Shown here piece after piece: positions 43,506-52,900 of a stretch of DNA of 64,000 bases; positions within the stretch are counted from its first letter, which is position 1, and each line of letters starts with the position of its first letter. Under the pieces are notes generated by a model. The model did not search any database, was not told the origin of the DNA, and saw only the letters and a list, made by a program, of their open reading frames with translations. Made by a program: the position numbers and the translations under genes. The stretch comes from Lachnospiraceae bacterium (GTDB lineage Bacteria > Bacillota_A > Clostridia > Lachnospirales > Lachnospiraceae). Where the stretch lies: contig QXWX01000001.1 of assembly GCA_009911175.1 (NCBI GenBank), forward strand, positions 62,001-126,000. Direction: 5' to 3'.

Positions 43506-43988
43506 ATGACTTTTGGAGAACGATTAACCAATCTAAGAAAAGAATACGGCTATAAATCCAGAAATGAATTTGCGGTAAAACTCGGGATTCCAAGTACTAC
43601 ATTACGAAACTACGAGACCAATGTCCGAGAACCTGGTCATACCTTTCTAAAGCAAGTGTCAGAATTTTTTAATGTATCCGTTGATTATTTGCTTTGCTTA
43701 ACAGATGAAAAAGAAGTACTACATACTTTTCGATTACGTTCTTCCGAACAAAATATGATAGAGCAGTACCGCTCCCTCGACCCTCACGGAAAAGACATGG
43801 TAGATACAGTACTTGAGAAAGAGGTTGAGCGAATGGCAGAACTGGAAAAAGAACCAACATCTACCATTATTGAAATCCAGCCCCACCTCGAAGTAAGCGC
43901 CGCCCATGCCCGTACAGACATAGAATCTACCGACGAGGATCAGGCTCACGACGATGCGATCATGAATGACGATAGCGAATGGGAGTGA
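43506..43988 (+). CDS. XRE-family helix-turn-helix repressor
   Basis: 160 residues. The N-terminal HTH (about 5-60, FGERLTNLRKEYGYKSRNEFAVKLGIPSTTLRNYETNVREPG) is typical of phage and element repressors. The remaining half is acidic and low-complexity at the end (TDEDQAHDDAIMNDDSEWE). The following ImmA stub gives the usual repressor/ImmA pair of integrative elements, in which ImmA cleaves the repressor on induction. Confidence 0.88.
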   Translation: MTFGERLTNLRKEYGYKSRNEFAVKLGIPSTTLRNYETNVREPGHTFLKQVSEFFNVSVDYLLCLTDEKEVLHTFRLRSSEQNMIEQYRSLDPHGKDMVDTVLEKEVERMAELEKEPTSTIIEIQPHLEVSAAHARTDIESTDEDQAHDDAIMNDDSEWE

Positions 43989-43993
43989 TTTTA

Positions 43994-44083
43994 TTGACTT
44001 ACGATGAATTGTTAGCGGCAGCTGATGAAAAAGGACTTATGGTAAAAGAAAAACGACTGTCTGGAAATGATGGTCGCATGTGA
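43994..44083 (+). pseudogene. Truncated ImmA/IrrE-family metallopeptidase, N-terminal stub
   Basis: Starting at TTG 43994, five bases after the repressor stop, the frame reads LTYDELLAAADEKGLMVKEK and ends at TGA 44083 after 29 residues. This is the start I know for ImmA/IrrE proteins that follow XRE repressors; the HExxH protease core is absent. So the repressor has lost its inactivating partner. Confidence 0.65.
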
Positions 44084-44126
44084 TGAAAATGGTATAGTCG
44101 CACCAAATAAAAAGGAGATGCACATC

Positions 44127-44345
44127 ATGGAATATATTATAAAATTCACTTGGGATAATACTGCCGATGTCTGGATTGCCACGAGCGATGACATTCCCGG
44201 TCTTGTATTGGAATCTGGATCATATGACGCATTACTCGAACGTGTCCGCTTTGCTGTCCCGGAACTTCTCGCATTAAATAGTCCCAAGGTTTCACCTGTT
44301 ACTTTGGCATTCTTGTCAGAGCGCCGTGAAAGGATGGTCTTATAA
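44127..44345 (+). CDS. HicB-like (DUF1902) antitoxin
   Basis: 72 residues from ATG 44127 with GGAG upstream; the frame opens at 44067 without a site. EYIIKFTWDNTADVWIATSD and IPGLVLESGSYDALLERVRF is the DUF1902 pattern, a HicB-type ligand-binding or RNase H-like fold. It is coupled to the following hicA by TAATG (44343-44347). It would neutralise a HicA mRNA interferase. Confidence 0.8.
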   Translation: MEYIIKFTWDNTADVWIATSDDIPGLVLESGSYDALLERVRFAVPELLALNSPKVSPVTLAFLSERRERMVL

Positions 44346-44541
44346 TGGCTGAATATGAAAAAAAGTACGTGATATCCTTTCTCAAAACAACTGTACCTTC
44401 AAACGGCGCGGAAAAGGTGACCATGACATTTGGTACAGTCCGATTACCAAACGTCATATAACTGTTGATACCAAAATAAAATCTCGTCATACTGCTAATG
44501 CCATTTTAAAGCAGAGCGGAATTGATTACCGATTCAGATAA
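44345..44541 (+). pseudogene. hicA toxin gene with a frameshift in an A run
   Basis: The ATG overlaps the antitoxin stop. In the first frame translation leaves the HicA path after MAEYEKK and ends soon after. One base later the downstream frame gives RDILSQNNCTFKRRGKGDHD and IWYSPITKRHITVDTKIK with the HicA catalytic His (DHDIW), ending ...IDYRFR. GAAAAAAAG here has seven A; eight A would restore MAEYEKKVRDIL and a complete 65-residue toxin. Confidence 0.85.
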
Positions 44542-44601
44542 TTATAAATATAATCTTACCGGCGATCATATACGTAGACATTCATGAAAAGGAGTAATCA
44601 C

Positions 44602-45147
44602 ATGCCATTGCCACAAAAACAAGTTTATACATCCGAAGATTACTGGAACCTTCCGGAAGGCCAGCGTGCGGAGCTGATCAATGGGAAGCTGTACGCCATG
44701 GCCCCGCCGAACCGGATCCACCAAAGATTAGTTCATCAGCTTGATAAACTTATAGGGAATTACATTGATTCCAACAAGTGCACTTGTGAGGTGTATCCTG
44801 CACCATTCGCAGTTAATCTCACAGCAAATGATAAAGTGTGGGTAGAGCCGGACATTTCAGTTATCTGCGATAAAGATAAGCTGTCAGATCGAGGATGTGA
44901 AGGTGCTCCGGACTGGATTATTGAAATTTTATCCCCTAGCAGTATCCGAACCGATTGTGCAATCAAATTATTTAAATATCGTTCTGCTGGTGTTCGGGAA
45001 TACTGGATAGTGAATCCCATCGGGAAAATTGTTCAGATCTATATTTTTGAGGGTGAAGAGGACGCAAATATATATACGTTCGATGATGAAATACCAGTTT
45101 ACATTTTTGAGGGTCTGACTGTCAAAATCTCTGATCTGCTGCAATAA
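44602..45147 (+). CDS. Uma2 family endonuclease (PD-(D/E)XK)
   Basis: 181 residues from ATG 44602 (AAGGAG upstream; frame opens at 44584). LPEGQRAELINGKLYAMAPP, VEPDISVICD and DWIIEILSPSS are the Uma2/DUF820 blocks, with Glu, Asp and the Glu-x-(x)-K set of a PD-(D/E)XK nuclease. Its role in the cell is not known; it is common in cyanobacteria and also found on elements in Clostridia. Confidence 0.85.
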   Translation: MPLPQKQVYTSEDYWNLPEGQRAELINGKLYAMAPPNRIHQRLVHQLDKLIGNYIDSNKCTCEVYPAPFAVNLTANDKVWVEPDISVICDKDKLSDRGCEGAPDWIIEILSPSSIRTDCAIKLFKYRSAGVREYWIVNPIGKIVQIYIFEGEEDANIYTFDDEIPVYIFEGLTVKISDLLQ

Positions 45148-45197
45148 GTGAAAACCGCCCGGTGTTACCAGCACCGGACGATTCCACACGATACATC

Positions 45198-45247
45198 CCA
45201 AAGATGTACAATCAAAATTTAGCACAAACGTATTGTATCATCTTTGG
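45198..45247. repeat. Inverted repeat upstream of the broken integrase gene
   Basis: CCAAAGATGTACAAT at 45198-45212 pairs with ATTGTATCATCTTTGG at 45232-45247 with one bulge. It lies 59 bases before the integrase start and could be an Int/Xis arm site or a terminator of the Uma2 gene. Confidence 0.45.
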
Positions 45248-45306
45248 TGACGGCCTGCAATAGACAGGCTGTTATTTTTATACCTTTTTTTCAGGAGGAT
45301 GATACG

Positions 45307-45999
45307 ATGGCACGTAAAAAGAAGTACCCCAAGCTCCCCAACGGCTACGGATCCATCAAAAAACTGTCCGGAAAGCGCCGTAATCCTTATGGCGTCTATT
45401 CGCCTTCCACAGAGCTGATCGCCCCCCCGGCCAATACGCCCCTGTGAAAGCGATTTGCTACGTGGACGATTATTATGAAGGGCTTCGCTGTCCTGACCGC
45501 CTGGCATGCCGGAACCTATTACCCGGGATTCGAACGGACCCTGAACGACTTTGATCAAAACCGAACCCTGAACAGCACCATGGACAATATCCTGCTGGAT
45601 TACCTGCAGGCGGCAAGGGTTGAACAGAACAAAGAGAAAACCGCTACCTTTGCGGAGGTGTGCGAGGGATTTTATAGAGACAAGTATGAGGATTCGAAAA
45701 AGACATATTCCAAGGCAAGTATGAATTCCACCCGTGCAGCTTTCAAAAGTTGCGCCGAATTACATGACAAGCCTTTTGCTGACCTACGGTATCATGACCT
45801 GCAGAACGTCATAGATAATTGCCCAAAAAAGCATTCATCTTTAGAGCTGATCATGTGCTATTCCGGCTACCGGATAAAAGCGTATGAAACCATTGAGGTA
45901 AATCTGAAAGAAAAATATTTCCGGGGCGGTGTAAAAACGGATGCCGGGAAAGACCGCATTGTCCCGATAAGAGCTCCGCAGAGAGATCGAAAAGATTGA
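45307..45999 (+). pseudogene. Broken tyrosine recombinase (integrase) gene
   Basis: AGGAGG at 45294-45299 and ATG 45307 begin MARKKKYPKLPNGYGSIKKL, the start of an element integrase. After a C7 run (45421-45427) the frame fails. The arm-binding and core-binding part resumes in another frame (FAVLTAWHAGTYYPGFERTL, 45478 on), and a deletion then joins HSSLEL directly to MCYSGYRIKAYETIEVNLKE, the first catalytic block. The C-terminal Arg-His-Tyr part beyond about 45999 is missing. The element can no longer excise by itself. Confidence 0.8.
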
Positions 46000-46100
46000 A
46001 ATTCCTGTAAAAAACAGTACATAAATTCTCTTACGTTAGTGACACGTTAGCGACAAATACAACGAAAAATCCCATAAATACGGGCTTTTTACACAACAGA

Positions 46101-46155
46101 TTTAAGGAATCTTTAAGGATTGAGTAAAGACATTTAAGATTTCAACAAATACAAT
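46101..46155 (+). promoter_or_regulatory. Direct-repeat response-regulator site and promoter before the ABC exporter
   Basis: TTTAAGG occurs at 46101-46107 and 46112-46118 (11-base period) and TTTAAG again at 46133-46138 (about two more turns), all on one face of the helix. TACAAT at 46150-46155 is a good -10 box, but its -35 position (AAGACA at 46127-46132) is poor. This is the layout of a promoter needing an OmpR-type activator. Confidence 0.6.
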
Positions 46156-46193
46156 GAACATAACAACTTTGTCCTGTATCAAGGAGGTTCATT

Positions 46194-46952
46194 ATGAAAG
46201 AAATTTTACTAAAAGCAGACAGTCTCAGCAAATCCTTTTCCACCGGCGGGACCTTGCAGCATGTTCTGAAAAATATCGACCTGCAGCTCTACAAGGGGGA
46301 TTTTACCGTGATCATGGGTGCCAGCGGCGCCGGAAAATCTACGCTCCTGTATGCTCTCTCGGGAATGGATACGCCGACTCTCGGCACCATCACATTTGCC
46401 GGAACAGAGATATCCGGCTGCAGTCCGGATCGTCTGGCAGTATTCCGCCGGGAGCACTGCGGCTTCGTCTTTCAGCAGATCTATCTGATCGACGGAATGT
46501 CCGTAATGGATAACGTACTCTCCGCAGGTCTCCTGGTAAGCGGGGACAAAAAGGCACTTCTGGAACGTGCCGGAGATCTGTTCCGGGCAGTCGGCATTTC
46601 CGAAGAAACGCAGAAAAAATTTCCCGCCCAGATTTCCGGCGGTGAAGCACAGCGCGCGGGAATCGTCCGGGCACTGATCAACACTCCTGAAATCCTTTTT
46701 GCCGACGAACCTACCGGCGCGCTCAATTCCAAGACCGGGCTGGATGTTCTGGATACCCTGACCAGGTTCAATGAACAGGGACAGAGTGTGGTCATGGTCA
46801 CTCACGATATGCGCTCCGCCAGACGCGGAAACCGCATTTTATATCTAAAGGACGGCGTGATCCTGGGAGAATGTGATCTGGGACGGTATGTCAGCGGCGA
46901 TCCAAAGCGTCACCGTAAGCTGGCCGCTTTTCTGGAAGAAATGGGGTGGTAG
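46194..46952 (+). CDS. ABC transporter ATP-binding protein (MacB/BceA type)
   Basis: 252 residues. Walker A GASGAGKSTLLYAL, Q-loop in FVFQQIYL, signature ISGGEAQRAGIVRAL, Walker B ILFADEPTGALN and the His switch VTHDMRSA. It belongs to the LolD/MacB/BceA group of ATPases that work with FtsX-type permeases to export peptides or release antimicrobial compounds. AAGGAGG precedes the ATG. The FtsX-type permease follows one base after its stop. Confidence 0.9.
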   Translation: MKEILLKADSLSKSFSTGGTLQHVLKNIDLQLYKGDFTVIMGASGAGKSTLLYALSGMDTPTLGTITFAGTEISGCSPDRLAVFRREHCGFVFQQIYLIDGMSVMDNVLSAGLLVSGDKKALLERAGDLFRAVGISEETQKKFPAQISGGEAQRAGIVRALINTPEILFADEPTGALNSKTGLDVLDTLTRFNEQGQSVVMVTHDMRSARRGNRILYLKDGVILGECDLGRYVSGDPKRHRKLAAFLEEMGW

Positions 46953-46953
46953 C

Positions 46954-49296
46954 ATGAAAAAGTCGATCCTCATAGCCCGTTCCAACCTGCGCCGGGCAAA
47001 GGGCCAGGCGGCAGCGATCACCATCCTGATACTTTTGGCTTCATTCATGCTGAACCTGTGGCTGATGCTTTCCCTGGACTATAAACGCAATTTTGACCGC
47101 TGCCATGACCGGCTGAACGCAGAACATGTCACGCTGATCCTGAGCAGCGATGACGCTAGCCTGCGTGATTTTGTAGCGGAAACACTGGAAAAGGATTCCC
47201 GTACCGCAGAATACTATATAGAAGATTGTCTCTCCACGGTCGGCTCCTTCGCATATAATGGCGGGGAAGTCAACACCGTGTTCATCCTCCTGGAAAAAGA
47301 GGCTGCCCTCCATCGCTCCATTGGAAAGCTTGAACTGGTAGAAAACAGTAACTGTTCCAGCGGGATCTATCTTCCCATGATCTACAGCACGGGAAAATAT
47401 TCGCCCGGCGGGACGATCGACATTACCATTGGGAACCACACGGGAAATTATACCATATGCGGCTCCGTCAACAGTGCCATGGCGGGCTCCCACAATTGCG
47501 CCATGAGCGCGATGCCGCTCACGAAGGATCTGTACAAAGAACTGGAGAACCGGAAGATTGCCCCAGAATCCACATTAGTTTCCGTCCGGCTATGCGACAG
47601 ATCCGAGAGCGAGGATTTTGAGGCGTATCTGAAAAATACCGTATCCTCCCGTTTTCCTGATGTCCTCACCGTCAGCAATTCCTACGCGCTGGTTTCCTCC
47701 TCCCGCTATATATCACAGATGATCTGTTCCGGCATTGTCTGCGCAATGGCATTTCTGGTCACCCTCATTGCGCTGGTGGTGATCGTATCCAATGTCATCA
47801 ACTATATTCAGGAGAATATGAAAAGCTTAGGCGCATGGAAGGCAATCGGCTACACCTCCGGGCAGCTGGTCCTTGCGCTGATGCTCCAGTTTCTGGGGAT
47901 CACGCTGGTCACCTCCCTGGCCGGCATCGGGCTTTCCTACTGTGCGTTCCCATCTGTCAACAAAATGATGATCTCGCAGACAGGAATCCCCTATGAAATC
48001 CGGTTTCTCCCGATTCCGGCCCTGCTCACGCTGGCCGCCGCAAATGGTACGGTCGCCCTTGCCGTATGGCTTGCCTCCCGCAGGATCAAAAAAATTGAGC
48101 CTATCGTGGCTCTGCGCCAGGGTGTTCAGACACACAGCTTCAAGCGGAACCATGTTCCTCTGGACAGCACCAAGGCACCGCTTCACCTGGCTCTTGCGCT
48201 GAAGACCACCCTTTCGGGAATGAAACAGAATGTGACTGTGTGCGTCACGATGCTTGTTCTCTCCCTTGTCGTCGTTTTTTCCGGGCTTATGGTGGAAAAT
48301 ATGATTGCCGATATCAATCCCTTCATTGATCTGATCGTAGGGGAAACGGCGGACTCCTGTATCAACATTAACCCGGAGATCAAAGACCGTTTTTTACAGA
48401 GCATGAACAGTGATCCGCAAATCGAACGCATTTATCTATATCATACCGCAGAAGTACGCCACATCGGCGGTATTGCTCTAATGGCAACAGTTTCCGATGA
48501 TTTTGCGGATGTGAATAATCAGAACGTCTGCTTTGACGGACGTTTTCCGAAATACGACAATGAGATGGCCATTGCCGCCAAATACGCAAGGGAGCATGAT
48601 CTGAAGATCGGAGACGAGATCACGCTGACCGCAGATGGAAATGAGGCCCGATATCTGATCTCCGGATTCACGCAGATTTCCAATAATCTGGGCAAAGACT
48701 GCCTGCTCACCCGCAGTGGCTATGAACGCATGGGCAGGCTGCAGAATGAAAGCTATTATATCAATATTGCAGACGAGGTAGATATTGACGCCTTTAACAC
48801 AGAGGTCAGTGAAGAATTTGGCCAGGATATCTATGCAACAATCAATGTCCTCTCCGTAATGAACGGCACCACCGCCGTATATGTTTCGCTCATGACGATC
48901 ATCGTAATCGCCGTACTCGTGCTGAGCGCATGTATTATTACATTTGTACTGTACCTTCTTGTAAAAGCCATGCTGAACAGCAAAAAACGGGATTACGGGA
49001 TTATGAAGGCTCTTGGATTTACAACCGGACATCTGGTCCTGCAGACTGCGCTCAGCTTCATGCCTGCCGTCATAGTGTCAACTGCGGTAGGGATTACCGT
49101 AAGCATGCTGATCATCAATCCCCTTACCTCCCTGTTCCTGCGGGGGATCGGGATTGTAAAATGCACCTTCAACATCCCTGTCGGGTTCAGCATTGCCGCT
49201 GGGATCGGATTGGTCATTTTTGCCTTTGCGGCGGCGTGCCTGCTGTCGATGAAGGTTCGGAGGATTGCGCCGGGGGCACTGCTGGATGGGGAATGA
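46954..49296 (+). CDS. FtsX-like ABC permease
   Basis: 780 residues from ATG 46954 (the frame opens earlier at 46873). Membrane helix 14-34, an extracytoplasmic domain about 36-260, then FtsX domain 1 (about 265-390), a further outer domain about 465-645 and FtsX domain 2 (about 655-770). VRRIAPGALLDGE and LASRRIKKIEPIVALRQG are typical FtsX-end sequence. Two FtsX domains in one chain fit MacB-like or VraE/BceB exporters. The likely role is antimicrobial or peptide export. Confidence 0.9.
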   Translation: MKKSILIARSNLRRAKGQAAAITILILLASFMLNLWLMLSLDYKRNFDRCHDRLNAEHVTLILSSDDASLRDFVAETLEKDSRTAEYYIEDCLSTVGSFAYNGGEVNTVFILLEKEAALHRSIGKLELVENSNCSSGIYLPMIYSTGKYSPGGTIDITIGNHTGNYTICGSVNSAMAGSHNCAMSAMPLTKDLYKELENRKIAPESTLVSVRLCDRSESEDFEAYLKNTVSSRFPDVLTVSNSYALVSSSRYISQMICSGIVCAMAFLVTLIALVVIVSNVINYIQENMKSLGAWKAIGYTSGQLVLALMLQFLGITLVTSLAGIGLSYCAFPSVNKMMISQTGIPYEIRFLPIPALLTLAAANGTVALAVWLASRRIKKIEPIVALRQGVQTHSFKRNHVPLDSTKAPLHLALALKTTLSGMKQNVTVCVTMLVLSLVVVFSGLMVENMIADINPFIDLIVGETADSCININPEIKDRFLQSMNSDPQIERIYLYHTAEVRHIGGIALMATVSDDFADVNNQNVCFDGRFPKYDNEMAIAAKYAREHDLKIGDEITLTADGNEARYLISGFTQISNNLGKDCLLTRSGYERMGRLQNESYYINIADEVDIDAFNTEVSEEFGQDIYATINVLSVMNGTTAVYVSLMTIIVIAVLVLSACIITFVLYLLVKAMLNSKKRDYGIMKALGFTTGHLVLQTALSFMPAVIVSTAVGITVSMLIINPLTSLFLRGIGIVKCTFNIPVGFSIAAGIGLVIFAFAAACLLSMKVRRIAPGALLDGE

Positions 49297-49320
49297 GATT
49301 CTCAGAACCGGCTCTGAATT

Positions 49321-49357
49321 CACCATCTGCCAAGGCAATCAACCTGGGCAGATGGTG
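49321..49357 (+). repeat. 11-bp hairpin after the exporter operon
   Basis: CACCATCTGCC at 49321-49331 is complementary to GGCAGATGGTG at 49347-49357. It lies 24 bases after the permease stop and is the likely end of that transcript, although only a weak T tract follows. Confidence 0.5.
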
Positions 49358-49421
49358 GATTTGGAATGCTTTATACTTCAGATATTGTTTATCTGCTGTT
49401 GATGGTTTCATTTCCGTTTTT

Positions 49422-49481
49422 GTTCACACGGTGTCGGGCACTTGCTGCACGACATCCGGCCAATTCAGTGATGGGGCGGGC
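49422..49481 (+). repeat. Dispersed repeat, reference copy
   Basis: 60-base element with blocks ACACGGTGTCGGGCAC, GACATCCGGCCAATTCAG and TGATGGGGCGG. An inverted copy is at 32765-32824 (about 80 percent) and a partial copy at 32621-32661. Confidence 0.65.
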
Positions 49482-49576
49482 ATCCAGCCCGTCTACACTC
49501 CGTTCCGATCCGTCCTAAACAAGCGTCGCTGGCGCTTAGAACCGCCGGCAGGCGACTTTTCAATGGGCTGGATGCC
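49479..49576 (+). repeat. Large hairpin bounded by a 12-bp inverted repeat
   Basis: GGCATCCAGCCC at 49479-49490 is exactly complementary to GGGCTGGATGCC at 49565-49576; between them AAGCG/CGCTT arms form a smaller stem. It starts where the dispersed repeat ends and stops just before the transposase remnant. Confidence 0.6.
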
Positions 49577-49577
49577 G

Positions 49578-49700
49578 TTACTGTGTTTCCTCGGACCAGC
49601 TATTAAACAAATCTGATAGACGGGAGCTGTCCCCGATTTCTTCCAGCAAATCTCTTCTCGTCCGAATCATAGAAAAAAAGTTTCGTAGGTTGTTTGTCAA
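49578..49700 (-). pseudogene. N-terminal stub of a PD-(D/E)XK nuclease family transposase
   Basis: GGGAGG 8 bases before TTG 49700 starts MTNNLRNFFSMIRTRRDLLE and EIGDSSRLSDLFNSWSEETQ, ending at TAA 49578 after 40 residues. The N-terminus matches what I know of Rpn-like nuclease/transposases of gut Clostridia, which are more than 250 residues long. The remainder is gone: the large hairpin element starts 2 bases beyond the stop. Confidence 0.55.
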
Positions 49701-49854
49701 TTGCAATTCCTCCCTTTAATGATTTTTTCAAATATTGAAATAGAGGCGATACAGTCTTGAAAATGGAATAGATGATTTCTCTTTTCAGATATTTAGAATA
49801 TTTGAAATGTTCTCTATAAGCTTTGAGCGTATTCACATTAACATAGATAGTAAG

Positions 49855-49898
49855 AAAAAGAGTGTGAAAACGTTTATTTTGTCCCCACACTCTTTTTT
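49855..49898 (-). terminator. Intrinsic terminator of the coiled-coil surface protein gene
   Basis: A perfect 12-bp stem (AAAAAGAGTGTG/CACACTCTTTTT) with T run lies directly after the stop of the 1112-residue protein on the minus strand. Confidence 0.8.
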
Positions 49899-49906
49899 CT
49901 TAATGT

Positions 49907-52900
49907 TTAGATTTTCGCGTAGCTTTGCTTACCAGTTTTCGATTTTCTCTCCTGCTCTGTTTTTTCTTTATGCCTGATGTACATTTCCGTTCCAGTCGCA
50001 CCGAGTAATGCAATGACCAGGATCCACCACCAAGAAGCCTTGTTATTCTCTGTTTTCATATCGTCCAGTGGAATTTTTTCATCACTGACAGCACGAGTGT
50101 TCTTTGTACTGGTGGTTTTACTCTTGCTGTTTTCACCAACCGCTACCAATGGAACTGCGCTGTCTTCTACATTGACTAATTCGTCTGCCGCCTCTTCTTC
50201 GGGTGCTGTTGTCTCGCCAACTGTATATGCGGGTTGTCCGCCGATTGTATATGTATAGCCTGCATAACCCGTTCTAGATGTTCCCCCAGCATTTTCCATA
50301 GCAGATGAGGTAACCGAATCTATGAGCGTACCATAAATGGGTTCAATCGGAGCTACAGGCTGCACTGGCGTTGTATTCGACGGCGTGTTATCATCCGTAC
50401 CATTATTATTACCCGGCTGAGTCGGAGTTGTCGGTTCTGTCGTTCCCGGATTAGACGGAGTCGTTGGTTCTTCGTTTCCTCCGGAAAGATACTCAAATAT
50501 AGCGTCTGCCGCTATTCTCGCTCGGTCTTTTTGTGTTTGTACACGATTCAGTCCTGATACGCATTGCTTCAGTGCCTCAACCGCAGCTGCATGATCCGTA
50601 CTTGCTTTTTCATATGCCTTCTGTAAATCTTCATATGCCTCCAGATCCGCTTTCTCCTGAACAGTAAACTCTGTGAGTCTGTCTATTGCATCTTTCACCT
50701 CATTTTGAGCTGTTTCGACAGCCTCCAATGTGTTTTTTGCACTATTAAGCTTCTCTCCGCCATCTGCCAGATTAGTTAATGCTGAACTTAATGCGTCAAG
50801 TATTTTGTTATCAGTGTTACTTGTTCTATATGCGGTCTCAGACTCAACAAGATTCTTTGCTTCCTCTTCAACATTCGTAAGAGCGTCCCTCATATCAACC
50901 AACACTTTTACCACTTCTGCCTTATTTTGTCCCTGTACAGCCTCAGTGTAGCTTTTCGTCAAATTCTCCAACTTCTTTTGAGCTAAATCTAAATTCTCTT
51001 TTTGTGCTGTAATTTCCTCCATACTCTCTTTAAACTTGTCTATGCTAATAAAAGGTTTGGCGGCCGTTCCACCCTCCTTAGGATAAACAGCAAAGGGATT
51101 GTCTCGAGTTGAAATATAATATATTGTTTCTTTATCTTCTGGATCTGTAACAATTATCTCGTTCTTAGCATCTCCCGCCCTTATTGCCTTAATCTCCTTG
51201 CCCTCACAAAGAAGCTGGTATTCAATCAATTCCTTGGCCAACGCATATTTTAGTGTTCCAGCTAACTTGTCTAAAGTTTGGTCTTCTTTTAAATTTTCTA
51301 GAGGTTCCATTGCCTTTTTCACAGCCTCTATCTGCTGTTCAAGCGCATCGTTTTGAACCTTTTCCCAATCCTCCAATGCTTTGTCATAAGCTTCCTGCGC
51401 CGTATCCTTTGCCTTTGCGGCAGCTTTCACCGCTTGTTTTGCAGCTTCCAATTCTTCTTGCGCCTGTTCAGCAGTCATTTCCGCTGAGTCAAGAACCACC
51501 AAATTTCTCTCCACCTTAGCTGCCGCTGCTTTTGCCGCTTTTTCTGCTTCTTCCGCCGCTGCCTTAGCTTCTTCTACATCTTTTTCATTCGTCAGATCTG
51601 CCTCTTTAGCTGCCGCCGCCGCTTTCTCCGCCGCGTCAGACATTTCAGTCTCTTCTTTTTTCGCTTGATCAACGGCATTTTGCGCATTCGCTAATACCTT
51701 GTCTGCCTTAGACTTTATGTCCTCTGCTTTTGATAATGCTCCATTTGCTTTATCAAACGCCGTCTTCGTATCCTCCAAAGCCAAGTACACCTTTTTAGTT
51801 CCAATAAGCCCTTCATTATACTCAGCAATTTTCAGATCAAAATTTGAGTCCTCCCATTCCTGCCTTTTCGCTTCCAGATCTGAAACCGCCGCATCCATAC
51901 TCGCAGTCGAATCATTCAGTGTGTTTACCGTCTCTGCATATTCATTTTTCGCAGCTTCTACCTGTTCGATCAATGCATTATAATTGCTCCGTACCGAATC
52001 CAATTCGCTCTGCGCTAACATAACGGCCTGTTCCGCATTTTTATATGCTGTCTCGGCTTCTCCTTTTAATTCATCCGGATTAAATTCTCCAAGTGTCAGT
52101 CCATACTGCTCAAGGATAGAAATCAGCATTTCCTGCGCAGTCTGCACTTTGATTTCCATATCACGTACTGCCGCATCCGCATTCGATAACTGATTTTCTA
52201 AATCCGCAAGTCTGTCATCCGCAATTTGTTTATTTGCCGCTGCATTTTCGACGGCGGACTGTGCCGCTTTGTATGCCTCCTCAGCAGCAGCCGCCGCTGC
52301 CTGAGCCTGCTGCTGAGCTGCCGCTGCCGCCTCTTGGTCTTCATATACCTTTGCCTGTGCGTCTACCGCCGCCTGCGCCTGTTCTCTGGCCGTCGCTTCC
52401 TCTTCTGTTACTGATGTTACCGTACCTACAACAGCAGAGCTTGCATTAGAAATGATATCTGCGATGGAATCAATGAAGTTATGTGGATTTTCTACCGCCT
52501 CATTATAGTTTTTTACAGCCTCCTGAGCTTCCTGATTCTTCTCCTGTAATTCTGTAAAACTATTTTTTAACCCGCCAAGCGCCTCCTGTGATTCTTCAAG
52601 ACATTCATTGATCGCTGGAATTACAGTTTCCGGTGTCTCAACATCCGTCCCCTGGGATGCATCATCGTTATCCTCATTCCCTATGCCTTCGTCTACAGGC
52701 GGATTCTCTGTTCCTTCGTCTGCCGGCGGAGTTACAGTTTCCACGCCCGGTGTCTCTTCCGCTTCGGGAGACCGGGAATCGTCGGTTATATCCTCACCCT
52801 CTGTACCTGTCGGGATCTGAGAATCCTCAGCAAGGCTTTCCGTATTCTCCGGGGCGGAAGGCATCTCTGCCTTGGTCTCTAAAGATCCTTCCGACACCCC

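Larger units (their letters stand above)
43300..46000 (+). mobile_element. Degenerate integrative element between a two-component system and its probable ABC target
   Basis: Between the kinase stop (43287) and the exporter operon lie an XRE repressor, an ImmA stub, a HicB-like/HicA pair, a Uma2 endonuclease and a broken tyrosine integrase, with a drop in GC and short genes. This is the content of a small integrated element that has lost its integrase. No flanking att repeats could be identified, so the limits are approximate. Confidence 0.6.

Noticed and set aside
48148..48163. GAAC-CAT-GTTC resembling a LexA box
   Set aside because: Spacer is three instead of four bases and it lies inside the permease coding sequence.
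49603..49890. 95-codon minus-strand frame near the transposase remnant
   Set aside because: It starts inside the terminator stem of the coiled-coil gene and has no site; the TTG frame starting at 49700 with GGGAGG reads as a known family instead.
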